DNA of 64,000 bases from Rhodohalobacter sulfatireducens (GCF_022012475.1 NZ_JAKLWS010000026.1:1-64000); one strand, 5' to 3'. Positions 37,279 through 46,260 are shown, counted from the first letter of the stretch. Translations and numbers: made by a program. The notes: generated from the letters alone by a model not told the origin.

Positions 37279-37533
37279 TTAATGGGTTTTTATTTCTTCA
37301 AAGGTTACATCGTCCAGGTCTGAATCGGTTTTGGCTTGATAATCTACAGACGGCGAGCAGCGACCAAGCAAGCACCCCGTATTGGTTACTGCCTGGAATA
37401 AAATAATGAGCGACAGCAGGCCGGAGATAGCCGCACCGTTGGCCAGGTAATTATATCCAAGTACAATTCCCACAATAAGCATAAACCAACGCATGGGATA
37501 CCAGTTCGACAAAAGCTGCTCTTTTATATTCAT
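37279..37533 (-). CDS. DUF2892-family inner-membrane protein
   Basis: 84 residues, two helices (MRWFMLIVGIVLGYNYL and ISGLLSLIILFQAVTN), ending with a Cys-rich tail GCLLGRCSP. The family (YgaP-like DUF2892) is often found with rhodanese, TusA and thioredoxin genes under Crp/Fnr-type control. It is first in the three-gene redox operon. Function unknown; a membrane role in sulfur or redox chemistry is inferred. Confidence 0.8.
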   Translation of the reverse strand: MNIKEQLLSNWYPMRWFMLIVGIVLGYNYLANGAAISGLLSLIILFQAVTNTGCLLGRCSPSVDYQAKTDSDLDDVTFEEIKTH

Positions 37534-38036
37534 ATCTATTATTTGATTTCTACCGTTATTGATTCAAATCGTAAGACTATTGAGGATTGAGTAATTAAAC
37601 CTGAATACTCAATCAACGAAGAGAAATATACCAAGCCATTTTTTCCAACTCAGTAACATTTGTTACAGTAGGGTAAATTTGAGATAAGAACTTATTAAAG
37701 TTCAAAGGGGCAATGGATATTTTCGATCATCAAAACTTGGATATTCAACTCAAACAGTTATTTACCCGTTCATCCTATGCTCACTGCGTTCGCTTCCACC
37801 CTTCAAATTAGTACAAGCTCTATTTTTACTCAACCTCTCAATGCATTACAATAACGCGTTTATCGGTTAAAAGACGCTCAAGCGTCCGTCCCGAGTTGTC
37901 GGGAAAGCGTCCTTTTTGGTGATTGCTTTAAGAACACGTGACTCTTGAAGGACTTCCGCTCTGTCTGTCTGCCGAAGCCTCGGCACAGACAGGCTTCAGA
38001 CGCTTCAAGGACACTGCTTTGGCTAACCTAAACGGG
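37534..38036. repeat. gene-free region with nested hairpins
   Basis: The left half is AT-rich. At 37873-37911 gacgctcaagcgtc and cccgagttgtcggg form two neighbouring hairpins, with a following T-run. At 37961-37992 ctgtctgtctgccgaagcctcggcacagacag is a long nested inverted repeat of the same style as the units at 3376-3484. No gene was found here; it holds the promoter of the DUF2892 operon. Confidence 0.55.
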
Positions 38037-38672
38037 TTACAATAGAGTGATCTTATTTCTTCCAAGCTTCAGAACTTCCTTTTTCTCCAGTTCCTTAAGC
38101 AGTCTCGATATCACCACCCGTGCGGTTCCCAGTTCGTTGGCAAGTTCTTCATGGGTGATTTTGAGGGTTGATTTTCCTGTAATCTCCCTCTTCTTTTCAA
38201 TGAAATCCAACAACCGCTCATCCATTTTTTTGAAGGCTACAGCATTCACAACGTCCAACAGTTCATGAAACCGCTGGTGGTAAACATCAAAAATATACTC
38301 CACCCACTCAGGATGATGTTTAATGATTTTCCCGATTTTTTGCACCGGTATGAGAAGCACATGGCTATCTTCTGTTGCCACGGCTTTTATCTTGCTCGAC
38401 TCGTTGTACAAGCCCCCCATGAACGACATAATGCACATATCACCCTTCTCAAGGTAGTAGAGAAGCATCTCGCGGTAATCATCATCCAGTTGGTAAACAC
38501 TGATTGCACCTTCAAGAATAATGGGGATGTCCGATATGGGTCTGCCGGGCTTTACAAGAACATCCCCTTTTTTGAACTCCCGCTCATATCCCTCCTCTTT
38601 CAGTTCTGCGATAATATCAGAAATCGGTTTCTGTTGGGAAGCATGGCGGAGTGATTTAAATGATGGATTCAT
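38037..38672 (-). CDS. Crp/Fnr-family transcriptional regulator
   Basis: 211 residues. A cyclic-nucleotide-binding-type beta-barrel (residues ~20-130, with FKKGDVLVKPGRPISDIPIIL) is followed by a long dimer helix and a winged HTH (~165-205, ITHEELANELGTARVVISRLLKELE). It lacks the N-terminal cysteine cluster of FNR, so it is probably not an Fe-S oxygen sensor, but it could sense redox state or another ligand. It directly abuts the aldo/keto reductase gene upstream. The nearby DUF2892-thioredoxin-OsmC operon is a likely target. Confidence 0.9.
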   Translation of the reverse strand: MNPSFKSLRHASQQKPISDIIAELKEEGYEREFKKGDVLVKPGRPISDIPIILEGAISVYQLDDDYREMLLYYLEKGDMCIMSFMGGLYNESSKIKAVATEDSHVLLIPVQKIGKIIKHHPEWVEYIFDVYHQRFHELLDVVNAVAFKKMDERLLDFIEKKREITGKSTLKITHEELANELGTARVVISRLLKELEKKEVLKLGRNKITLL

Positions 38673-39671
38673 CTATGGGCGGAAATCAGTTTCATCTTCA
38701 GGTTTGTTGTCGAGAACAGCTTCGATTCTTTCCATAACGTCATCATTTAGTTGTTCTACTTTGTCAATCGCTTTCATATTCTGCCGGACCTGTTCCGGTT
38801 TGGAAGCCCCTGTGATAACAGTACTCACATTCGGGTTTTTCAGGCACCAGGCCAAAGCCATCTCAGGCATTGTAACCTCTGCATCCTCGGCAACTTCTGC
38901 CAGCTTTTTAACTTTCCGGAGCTTTTGTTTTCCGCTTTCCGTTTCAAGAAGTTTCTCACGAAGCCAATCGTAATTATCCATTGCCAGGCGGCTGTTTTCG
39001 GGAATACCATCGTTATATTTTCCCGTAAGAAGGCCGCTCGCAAGCGGACTCCAAATAGTTGTACCTAAACCAATTTCATCATACAGTCGCGCATATTCCC
39101 CTTCTACTTTATCCCGCTTAAACATATTGTATTGCGGCTGCTCCATGAGAGGAGGGCGTAACTGTTCACGCCTGGCAACCTGATAGGCTTCCCGAATCTG
39201 TTCGGATGACCACTCGCTGGTGCCCCAATAAAATGCTTTTCCTTCGCGGATTACCTGGTCCATAGCGCGAACGGTTTCTTCAATGGGTGTAAATTTGTCC
39301 GGACGGTGACAAAAGATAAGATCCACATAATCGGTCTGCATTCTTTTAAGTGATGCATTTGTCCCCTCAATAATATGCTTATATGAGAGCCCGGTATCAT
39401 TCGGCCCTTCTCCTCCCCAGAAAATTTTAGTAGACAATACAAGGTCTGAACGTTTCCAACCCTGCTTTTTGATGATATTTCCCATCATCGTTTCGGACTT
39501 GCCGCCAGCATATGCCTCTGCATTATCGAAAAAATTAACACCGGCATCGTAAGCTTCAAGCATACATTCAGTTGCGAGCTGTTCATCAATCTGCTCTCCA
39601 AATGTAACCCATGATCCGAATGAAAGCGCAGATACTTTCAGACCGGATCGTCCTAAAAATCTATACTCCAT
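38673..39671 (-). CDS. aldo/keto reductase
   Basis: 332 residues of the AKR superfamily, resembling the Kv-beta/YghZ-like group. The tetrad is complete: D49, Y54, K82 and H122 (FFDNAEAYAGG, VLSTKIF, LIFCHRP). The later GTSEWSSEQI and TTIWSPLASGLLTGKY regions fit NADPH-dependent aldehyde reductases. It shares a transcript with the Crp/Fnr gene (zero-base spacing). The physiological aldehyde is unknown. Confidence 0.9.
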   Translation of the reverse strand: MEYRFLGRSGLKVSALSFGSWVTFGEQIDEQLATECMLEAYDAGVNFFDNAEAYAGGKSETMMGNIIKKQGWKRSDLVLSTKIFWGGEGPNDTGLSYKHIIEGTNASLKRMQTDYVDLIFCHRPDKFTPIEETVRAMDQVIREGKAFYWGTSEWSSEQIREAYQVARREQLRPPLMEQPQYNMFKRDKVEGEYARLYDEIGLGTTIWSPLASGLLTGKYNDGIPENSRLAMDNYDWLREKLLETESGKQKLRKVKKLAEVAEDAEVTMPEMALAWCLKNPNVSTVITGASKPEQVRQNMKAIDKVEQLNDDVMERIEAVLDNKPEDETDFRP

Positions 39672-39853
39672 TTTTTACCTCTTTTTGTAGTTCTACTTCT
39701 ATTGTAAACTACAAAAACAGCACAACTTATGGGTTCGTTCTATCGGATATGCAGATCGGCTCGCTGAGCTGATTACTTGGCTAATGTATCGGAAAAAAGA
39801 AAAAGAAAGTCCCCAAATTTAAACGAATTTTAATCAACAATCAGCTTCCGTGA

Positions 39854-39932
39854 AGTCATCGGATGAGTCAATTCTGAAACAGCACAATAATTCAAAAGTA
39901 TCTGCTTTTTCGAAAGAAATCATCCGATGACT
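39854..39932. repeat. ~80-bp inverted-repeat element, copy A
   Basis: A 79-base element bounded by agtcatcggatgagt (39854-39868) and atcatccgatgact (39919-39932, inverted). Its interior, read on the minus strand (cttttgaattattgtgctg), closely matches that of copy B at 55888-55968. The rest of 39672-40024 shows no gene. Confidence 0.8.
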
Positions 39933-40024
39933 GTTATCCAGCTTCTAAATGTTTAAAGTAGACATTACACTGATTTATCCGAGTTATTATGCATTCACGG
40001 TTCGGTGATCCGTGCTACATCCAT

Positions 40025-40582
40025 CTAAATCATCCGGCGTTCAGCTTGAGAAACAAATCGCCGGGCATCACGGCGGGTGAAATCTTCCATGATGTACACA
40101 TCATCAATTTCGAGCTCCCCGAAAATCTCCTCTCCGTCGTAATCGATAATATGAAGTTTCCCGTCCTTGTAATATACCTCACGGATCTCCCGAATCGGTA
40201 TTTCAAGTGCATGATTTAGTAGCGTATTGACTCCGCTGCTGATCATCGATGTGAGTACTTCTGCCAGAACTGATGCTTCATCTACATCTGCTTCGCTGCG
40301 AATTTCATCGTCCAAATCGGAAAGAAAACGGTCGGAAAACTGAATCACAACGGTGTTATCGGTCAGCATCAGGTCTACCGACCCTTCGCGGGTGGTCATA
40401 GCATATTCGGCATCATCATGAAGCATACGGTCAGTGATATCGGCATCTAAGTCATCATGGCCTGTAAAGATATCATTGTGTTGGGCTGCTATTTGAGATG
40501 GAATTACAAGTAAAGTAAATGCAACAAGCGATAGAAAGGGTACAATTGTTTTCTTGAATTTATTATGCATTTTCATAAGCAA
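40025..40582 (-). CDS. exported protein of unknown function
   Basis: 185 residues with a signal peptide (hydrophobic region ~12-30, cleavage likely at IAAQ). The mature protein is acidic with short alternating strands and helices (TVVIQFSDRFLSDLDDE, IREIREVYYKDGKLHIIDYDG). No known domain is recognised. It diverges from the epimerase gene at 40710 and is preceded in that gap by likely promoters. Confidence 0.6.
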   Translation of the reverse strand: MLMKMHNKFKKTIVPFLSLVAFTLLVIPSQIAAQHNDIFTGHDDLDADITDRMLHDDAEYAMTTREGSVDLMLTDNTVVIQFSDRFLSDLDDEIRSEADVDEASVLAEVLTSMISSGVNTLLNHALEIPIREIREVYYKDGKLHIIDYDGEEIFGELEIDDVYIMEDFTRRDARRFVSQAERRMI

Positions 40583-40709
40583 AAAGAGTGTATTAAGGAT
40601 TTAAATAAGTTACGATTCGATGAAAAGATTTGTTTCGCAATTTGGGTTCTTTTTCCATGATCATACTTATATCTTATATAAAAGAATGACTTAAAATACT
40701 TACGTAATC

Positions 40710-41645
40710 ATGCAAACAATTCTTGGAGCAGGCAGTGCAATCGGCACAGAACTTGCAAAATCACTTCCTCAATACACCCATTCCATCAGGCTTGTCAGCC
40801 GAAACCCGGTGAAAGTGAATGAATCTGACGAAATCTATTCTGCAGATTTGATGGATTCAGAAGCTGTAAAAAAAGCTGTTTCGGGATCTGATATCTGCTA
40901 TCTGACTGTTGGCTTAAAGTACGATAAAAAGGTATGGAAAAGATCATGGCCCGTTATCATGAAAAACGTAATTGAGGCCTGTGAAGAACACAACTCGAAG
41001 CTGGTTTTCTTTGATAATGTTTACCTTTATGATCCCGATCACCTGAATCCCATGACGGAGGAAACACCGGTTAATCCATCAAGTGAAAAGGGCAAAGTAC
41101 GAGCCGAAATTGTAAAAATGCTTTGGGATGCTGCAGAAAAGGGTCGAATTGAGGCTTTGGTTGCCAGATCTGCCGACTTTTATGGGCCCGGTTTTGAGAA
41201 ACCGCTCTCGATCTTGATTGAAACCGTTTTTAAACCACTCAGCCAGGGATCAACAGCAAACTGGTTGGGCGGTGATTCTTTCAAACACTCCTTCACCTAT
41301 ACTCCGGATGCAGGCAAAGCCACAGCCCTCTTAGGTAATACACCCCGGGCTTTTGGGGAATCATGGCACTTACCAACGGCTTCGAATCCAGATACAGGAA
41401 AGGAATGGGTTGAAGAAGTAGCCGAAGCCATGAATCAGAAACCGAAATACAGAACCGTTTCAACATTCATTGTTCGGCTCATGGGACTCTTTATGCCGAT
41501 TATGAGAGAAAATATAGAGATGATGTACCAGTACGATCGCGATTACATTTTCAACAGCGAGAAGTTTGAACAAAAGTTCAATTTAAAGCCCACGCCATAC
41601 AGGGAAGGCATCAGGAAAGTGGTTGAAACTGATTTTCAGTCCTGA
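40710..41645 (+). CDS. NAD-dependent epimerase/dehydratase family protein
   Basis: 311 residues of an extended-SDR fold. The nucleotide-binding start MQTILGAGSAIGTELAKSL fits G-x-G-x-x-G variants. FFDNVYLYDPDHL near 92-104 lies where the family has its active site (YxxxK is not clear here), and the C-terminal third is a substrate region with FNSEKFEQKFNLKPTPYREGI. This resembles NAD-binding epimerases/reductases of Bacteroidota of unknown substrate. It stands alone. Confidence 0.8.
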   Translation: MQTILGAGSAIGTELAKSLPQYTHSIRLVSRNPVKVNESDEIYSADLMDSEAVKKAVSGSDICYLTVGLKYDKKVWKRSWPVIMKNVIEACEEHNSKLVFFDNVYLYDPDHLNPMTEETPVNPSSEKGKVRAEIVKMLWDAAEKGRIEALVARSADFYGPGFEKPLSILIETVFKPLSQGSTANWLGGDSFKHSFTYTPDAGKATALLGNTPRAFGESWHLPTASNPDTGKEWVEEVAEAMNQKPKYRTVSTFIVRLMGLFMPIMRENIEMMYQYDRDYIFNSEKFEQKFNLKPTPYREGIRKVVETDFQS

Positions 41646-41699
41646 GATTTTTTCTGATCTGCATTCATTCAGCAACTCTGTATTTTAATTTATTCGGGA

Positions 41700-41800
41700 T
41701 GGTGCGCAGTCCGGCAGCCCCGACGGTTCGGAATTCGGTACGACCAGGTCGCAGGTTTTCGCATGGCGATCCCTTCGGGAAAATCCAGTCATCCCGACCA
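41700..41800. repeat. short hairpin-rich non-coding sequence
   Basis: GC-rich sequence with ttcggaattcg and cccttcgggaaaatcc motifs and an ending tcatcccgaccat, similar to the two units at 41884 and 42019. No gene seen in 41646-42057. Confidence 0.35.
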
Positions 41801-41883
41801 TATCAAAAAACTTATTCATCATTCTCTATCCTAATTGAGATTTTTTCTATAAAGAAGTTGAACTGAACATCTTGCCTCTTTTG

Positions 41884-42068
41884 CCCCGAAGACATGCTTC
41901 GGGGTTTCCCAAATCCTCGAGATCACCCCGACCATCCTACTTGCCTTCAATTCTGTTATCTCCCGTTTTCCATGTTCTATGAGCACTTTGGCAGTTCTAA
42001 ATTGAGGGTCCTTTGGGGTTCCGAAGCAGTGCTTCGGGGTTTCCCGAATCCTCAGGATTATACCGACT
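41884..42068. repeat. two copies of a ~50-bp hairpin repeat
   Basis: ccccgaagacatgcttcggggtttcccaaatcctcgagatc (41884-41924, continuing to 41933) and ttccgaagcagtgcttcggggtttcccgaatcctcaggattat (42019-42061, continuing to 42068) are about 80 percent identical, each with a cgaag/cttcg hairpin. The second unit runs into the last codons and stop of the TMEM220 gene at 42058. Confidence 0.6.
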
Positions 42069-42420
42069 TTTTATCTTTACGAATGGAGTAGGTCAGGACT
42101 GACATCCAAGCTGCAATTAATATCAAGCCTGAGAATTCACGGGCTGCTTCGACTCCTGTTTGAATCATTCGAACCTCATCAAACATGTGCCGAAATCCGC
42201 TTAAAGTAAGTTCCGGGGTTATAAATAGTGCCCAGATCAAACAAATAATAGCAAGAGCCGTAGCTGTGGTCCAGTGCAATCTTTTCATAGCAAATAGAAT
42301 AGATAATACAGTTGCAGCACCGTAGATCAACATCCATCGGACTGCCTCTACATCATTATATTGTACAATAGCAGCTATGGCAAATACAATGATAACAACG
42401 TAATTTATATATTTTAACAT
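42058..42420 (-). CDS. TMEM220-family membrane protein
   Basis: 120 residues, four predicted helices. The N-terminal IVQYNDVEAVRWMLIYGAA fits the TMEM220 (transmembrane family 220) signature, in which a QYNDPD-like motif follows helix 1. Function is unknown. The C-terminal end (DKKSV) and stop codon lie inside a dispersed hairpin repeat, so the end of the gene may have been reshaped by that repeat. Confidence 0.8.
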   Translation of the reverse strand: MLKYINYVVIIVFAIAAIVQYNDVEAVRWMLIYGAATVLSILFAMKRLHWTTATALAIICLIWALFITPELTLSGFRHMFDEVRMIQTGVEAAREFSGLILIAAWMSVLTYSIRKDKKSV

Positions 42421-42570
42421 AGATTAATTCAAATAGTTATCGCTATTTCTTTAGGATAAGTTATTATTATAATGAGAAATGAAGCTACTTATAAGTCTTT
42501 AAAAATTCAGGAAAAACCTGATACATTTCTCTTTCCACTCTGCTATTTTATAAGTATAGTTAACAAATTA

Positions 42571-42612
42571 GAGGTATCTACATCTTTTTTACCGAAGATA
42601 CCTCCTTTTAAC
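42571..42612 (+). promoter_or_regulatory. leader hairpin upstream of the SUMF1 gene
   Basis: gaggtatct (42571-42579) and agatacctc (42596-42604) form a perfect 9-bp stem with a 16-base loop, followed by ctttta. It lies 26 bases before the ATG at 42630, where it could act as an attenuator, a terminator of an upstream transcript or an mRNA-stabilising hairpin. No known riboswitch pattern is seen. Confidence 0.45.
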
Positions 42613-42629
42613 ATTAATTTTAAGGTATC

Positions 42630-43775
42630 ATGAAGTCTTTTAAGTTTGTAAGAAAATTGCCCAACCTGTCGATTCTTTTATTGTACATGGTATTGCCTTT
42701 CTTTCTATTCTCCTGTAAAGGAACAGAAGTTCAAACTGTTTCAACACCAGATCAGCCAACCGAACAAGAACAATCAGTAAGCGAACCTGAATCCAGCACG
42801 GAAATTTCTGAATACTCTGCTGATATTCCCGGATCTGATGAAGAGATTGAAATGGTCTTGGTTCCGGGTGGAACATACAGTATGGGTCCATTTCAAGACT
42901 CCGGAACCTATGAAGTGAAAGTGGATTCGTTCTGGATTGGGAAATACGAAATCACCTGGGATGAATACAACCTGTTCCGGAATGAGATGCTTGAAGAGAT
43001 ACGCTCCCAGGTCTATAAAAATTTGTATGGAGTTGATATTGATTCAGACGCAGTCTCTTCACCAACCCTTACTGAAGAAGCACTCGATTTACTTAGAGAC
43101 AACGACATTCCCGCTGATATCATCTCTCTGCCTTCGCCTCCATACTCCGATATCACTGCCGGCATGGGAACCAATGGTTTCCCGGCTGTGAGTATGACTC
43201 ATTATTCCGCATTTATGTTTACAAAATGGCTGACCGTAAAAACCGGTGATTTTTATCGCCTGCCAACGGAAGCCGAGTGGGAATATGCATGTCGTGCCGC
43301 AAATTCAAATTCTTATGAGCCGATCAAAAATCAAGCTGAACTGAATGAATATGCCTGGTATCGAGGGAATAGCAACCGGAAATATCATCAGCCCGGAGCT
43401 AAAGAGCCAAACGCCCTGGGTATTTATGATATGCTCGGAAACGTAGCCGAATGGACATTCGATCAGTATCACGAAGATTATGCTTCCACATTGGAACATA
43501 ATCCTGCAGATAATCCCTACTTTAAACCAACTGAATTATACCCTCGCGCTGTACGAGGCGGATCTTGGATGGATTCTGCCGAGGCCGTAAGCTGCCTTCA
43601 GCGACGAGGATCAGATCCGTCGTGGAAAATGAGAGATCCTCAGCTTCCAAAAAGTCTGTGGTGGCACACAAATGCTCCATTTGTGGGACTTCGTGTTGTA
43701 CGCCCGGTCAATGAGCCCGGTTCGGTAGATGAGATGGAAGAATACTGGATTGAAGCTATTCAAGATTATAATTAG
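42630..43775 (+). CDS. SUMF1/FGE-family lipoprotein
   Basis: 381 residues. A lipoprotein signal peptide ends in LFSC (Cys 29). A Pro/Glu-rich linker is followed by the formylglycine-generating-enzyme fold: EMVLVPGGTYSMG (~72-84), WIGKYEITWDEYN (~99-111), FYRLPTEAEWEYACRAA (~208-224) and AVRGGSWMDS (~308-317). Only one Cys is present in the C-terminal region (VSCLQRRGS), not the two active-site Cys of true FGE, so it is probably not a sulfatase activator. It precedes exported Gfo/Idh and isomerase-like genes, possibly as a periplasmic partner. Confidence 0.85.
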   Translation: MKSFKFVRKLPNLSILLLYMVLPFFLFSCKGTEVQTVSTPDQPTEQEQSVSEPESSTEISEYSADIPGSDEEIEMVLVPGGTYSMGPFQDSGTYEVKVDSFWIGKYEITWDEYNLFRNEMLEEIRSQVYKNLYGVDIDSDAVSSPTLTEEALDLLRDNDIPADIISLPSPPYSDITAGMGTNGFPAVSMTHYSAFMFTKWLTVKTGDFYRLPTEAEWEYACRAANSNSYEPIKNQAELNEYAWYRGNSNRKYHQPGAKEPNALGIYDMLGNVAEWTFDQYHEDYASTLEHNPADNPYFKPTELYPRAVRGGSWMDSAEAVSCLQRRGSDPSWKMRDPQLPKSLWWHTNAPFVGLRVVRPVNEPGSVDEMEEYWIEAIQDYN

Positions 43776-43816
43776 TATATCAAAACTAAACCATAACACA
43801 TGTAAACCCGATAATC

Positions 43817-45181
43817 ATGGAAAATAAAGATCAGTTAAAATCAACAATAACAAGAAGAGATTTTATGAAAAAAACGTCACTTGCGGCAGGAGGTGGTATT
43901 CTTCTGAGTTCACTACCGGTCAGTTCAAGTGCGTATGTAGCTGCTAACGATGTAATTAATGTAGCTGTTGTAGGATGTGGTGGACGAGGTACAGGCGCTG
44001 CAAACCAGGCACTTAATGCAGATGAAGGAGTTAAAATTGTTGCATTGGCTGATCTATTCCGTGACCGACTTGATGACTGCTATAATACTCTCACTCAGGC
44101 TCATCCCGATGGAGATAGAATTGATGTGCCCGAAGAACACAAGTTTGTGGGTTTTGACGGATATAAAAATGCTATTGAACTGGCCGATGTTGTGATCCTG
44201 GCTACAACTCCAGGATATCGTCCCGCTCATTTTGAAGAAGCGGTTCGCCAGGGCAAACACGTTTTCATGGAAAAACCTTTGGGTACCTCAGCAGATGGTG
44301 TACGCAGAATATTGCAGGCCGGACGCGAAGCGGAACAGAAAAACCTAAACGTGGTAGTGGGCCTCCAAAGGCATTATCAAACCAATTACCATGAAGCCTT
44401 GAAACACGTTCAGGACAATAGAATCGGAAAGATTACGGCAGGACAAGTGTATTGGAACAGCGCCGGTGTTTGGGTGCGTGAACGACAACCTGATCAGACC
44501 GAACTGGAATATCAAAACAGAAACTGGTACTACTTTAATTGGCTTTGTGGCGACCATATCCTCGAACAGCACATTCATAACATTGACGTCGCAAACTGGT
44601 TTATCGGTGAATACCCGATTTCCGCACAAGGAATGGGCGGACGTGAAGTTCGTACTGGAAAAGATCACGGACAGATTTACGACCACCATTTTGTAGAATA
44701 TACCTACCCAAGTGGAGCTGTTATTGCCAGCCAGTGCCGGCATCAACCCGATACATTCTCGAGAGTTGCCGAGCATTTCCAGGGAACTTATGGCACCCTT
44801 GAAGTAGATTCAAGCAATAAGGCTCTTATCAAAGACCACGACGGAGTGGTTCTTTACGATCATGATGGCATGAATGATCCAAACCCTTACCAGGTAGAAC
44901 ACGACAAGCTGTTTGCTGCTATCCGGAATGGTGATGTGATAAGCGACACCGAAAATGGAGCTAAAAGCACACTTGCCGCCATTATGGGACGCATGGCAAC
45001 ATATTCAGGGCAAGTGATTACATGGGATCAAGCCATTAACGCGCAAGACAAAATGGTGCCCGACAATATGACCTGGGATACACCACCTCCTGTAATGCCT
45101 GATGAAAATGGCAATTACCCGGTTCCAAAACCCGGCATTACCAGTGTACTGGGAGAGGAATCAACTGTGAGTAGAGGATAG
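43817..45181 (+). CDS. Tat-exported Gfo/Idh/MocA-family oxidoreductase
   Basis: 454 residues. A twin-arginine signal (TRRDFMKKTSLAAGGGILL, residues ~13-31) sends it folded, with its cofactor, to the periplasm. Then comes the Rossmann motif VVGCGGRGTG (~51-60) and the FMEKPLGTS signature (~154-162), followed by the C-terminal beta-sheet domain. Family members oxidise sugars or sugar acids at C3 or similar with tightly bound NAD(P). It lies 41 bases after the SUMF1-like gene. Sugar substrate unknown. Confidence 0.92.
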   Translation: MENKDQLKSTITRRDFMKKTSLAAGGGILLSSLPVSSSAYVAANDVINVAVVGCGGRGTGAANQALNADEGVKIVALADLFRDRLDDCYNTLTQAHPDGDRIDVPEEHKFVGFDGYKNAIELADVVILATTPGYRPAHFEEAVRQGKHVFMEKPLGTSADGVRRILQAGREAEQKNLNVVVGLQRHYQTNYHEALKHVQDNRIGKITAGQVYWNSAGVWVRERQPDQTELEYQNRNWYYFNWLCGDHILEQHIHNIDVANWFIGEYPISAQGMGGREVRTGKDHGQIYDHHFVEYTYPSGAVIASQCRHQPDTFSRVAEHFQGTYGTLEVDSSNKALIKDHDGVVLYDHDGMNDPNPYQVEHDKLFAAIRNGDVISDTENGAKSTLAAIMGRMATYSGQVITWDQAINAQDKMVPDNMTWDTPPPVMPDENGNYPVPKPGITSVLGEESTVSRG

Positions 45182-45205
45182 TTCTATTCTTAAATGAAAG
45201 GTATA

Positions 45206-45246
45206 GATCCGCGAGATTTACTGAATCTTCGCGGATCTTTTTTTTC
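45206..45246 (+). terminator. hairpin terminator between Gfo/Idh and isomerase genes
   Basis: gatccgcgagatt and aatcttcgcggatc (45206-45237) form a long stem with a short loop, directly followed by at least eight T. It is a strong intrinsic terminator for the SUMF1-Gfo/Idh transcript, unless read through. Confidence 0.85.
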
Positions 45247-45270
45247 TAAACCCCTAAAATTTCTATATCC

Positions 45271-46212
45271 ATGAATCGAAAAAAATTCCTGAAGAATTCA
45301 CTGTTGGCCGGTACGGCTGTTGCAACAGGCTCTGTGTTTTCCCCATCACAAGCTAAATCACTCAATAAGTCCGACCTACTCCAAACGCATGACTTCAAAC
45401 TGAAATATTCTCCACACTTCGGGATGTTTGAAAATCATGCAGGTAGTGACCTAATCGATCAACTTCAATTTATGAGTGATGTTGGGTTCAGGGGATTGGA
45501 AGATAATGGAATGAAGGGAAGAAACCGGCGAACCCAAGAGCAGATCGGCCAAAAACTGGATGATCTCGGGATGGATATGGGCGTATTTGTGGCTCATCAA
45601 ATCTACTGGAATGAACCAAGCCTGAGTACGGGTGATCCTGAATATGTGGACCAATTTTTGGATGAGATTCGTGAATCCGTAGAAGTAGCTCAACGTGTAG
45701 GTGCAACTTGGATGACGGTCGTTCCCGGTCATGTGGACATGCGGCTTGATATGAATTACCAGGAGCTGAACCTTATCGATGCTTTAAAACGTGCTTCTGA
45801 AATCCTGGAACCACATGGATTGGTGATGGTCCTCGAACCATTAAACACCCTTCGAAATCACCCCGGGATGATTCTTACCAAAATCTCTCAAGCGAATCGA
45901 ATATGTAAACATGTAGACAGCCCGTCCTGCAAAATTCTGTTTGATATCTACCATCAGCAAATCACCGAGGGCAACCTGATACCTAATATTGATGCCGCCT
46001 GGGATGAAATCCCATACTATCAGTTGGGAGATAACCCCGGCAGAAATGAACCATATACAGGTGAAATCAACTACCGAAACATCTTCAAACATCTTTATAA
46101 TAAAAAGTTCGATGGCATCGTGGGTATGGAACACGGGAAATCTATGAATGGAGAAGAGGGGGAGCTTGCCTTGATTGATGCCTATGTAAGGGCTGACGAT
46201 TTTGAGATTTGA
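45271..46212 (+). CDS. exported xylose-isomerase-like TIM barrel (hydroxypyruvate isomerase family)
   Basis: 313 residues. An export signal (KFLKNSLLAGTAVATGSVF) is followed by an AP-endonuclease-2/hydroxypyruvate-isomerase TIM barrel. Conserved strands are VMVLEPLNTL (~188-197), CKILFDIYHQQITEGNLI (~229-246), and GIVGMEHGKS (~286-295), which supply the Glu, Asp/His and Glu metal ligands. Such exported isomerases occur with Gfo/Idh enzymes in Bacteroidota sugar loci. A function on an oxidised sugar is inferred. Confidence 0.85.
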   Translation: MNRKKFLKNSLLAGTAVATGSVFSPSQAKSLNKSDLLQTHDFKLKYSPHFGMFENHAGSDLIDQLQFMSDVGFRGLEDNGMKGRNRRTQEQIGQKLDDLGMDMGVFVAHQIYWNEPSLSTGDPEYVDQFLDEIRESVEVAQRVGATWMTVVPGHVDMRLDMNYQELNLIDALKRASEILEPHGLVMVLEPLNTLRNHPGMILTKISQANRICKHVDSPSCKILFDIYHQQITEGNLIPNIDAAWDEIPYYQLGDNPGRNEPYTGEINYRNIFKHLYNKKFDGIVGMEHGKSMNGEEGELALIDAYVRADDFEI

Positions 46213-46219
46213 TAAGGTT

Positions 46220-46250
46220 GATCCGCGAAGTTGTTAAAAACTTCGCGGGT
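46220..46250. terminator. hairpin between convergent genes
   Basis: ccgcgaagttgttaaaaacttcgcgg forms a 10-bp perfect stem between the isomerase (plus) and phosphatase D-like (minus) genes. It is nearly the same stem as at 45206. T-runs are poor, so it may stabilise RNA more than terminate. Confidence 0.5.
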
Positions 46251-46260
46251 CTACAACAGT

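Noticed and set aside
42630-43775. Sulfatase-activating enzyme role for the SUMF1-like gene
   Set aside because: It lacks the two conserved cysteines of the active site and there is no sulfatase gene of the classical type beside it.
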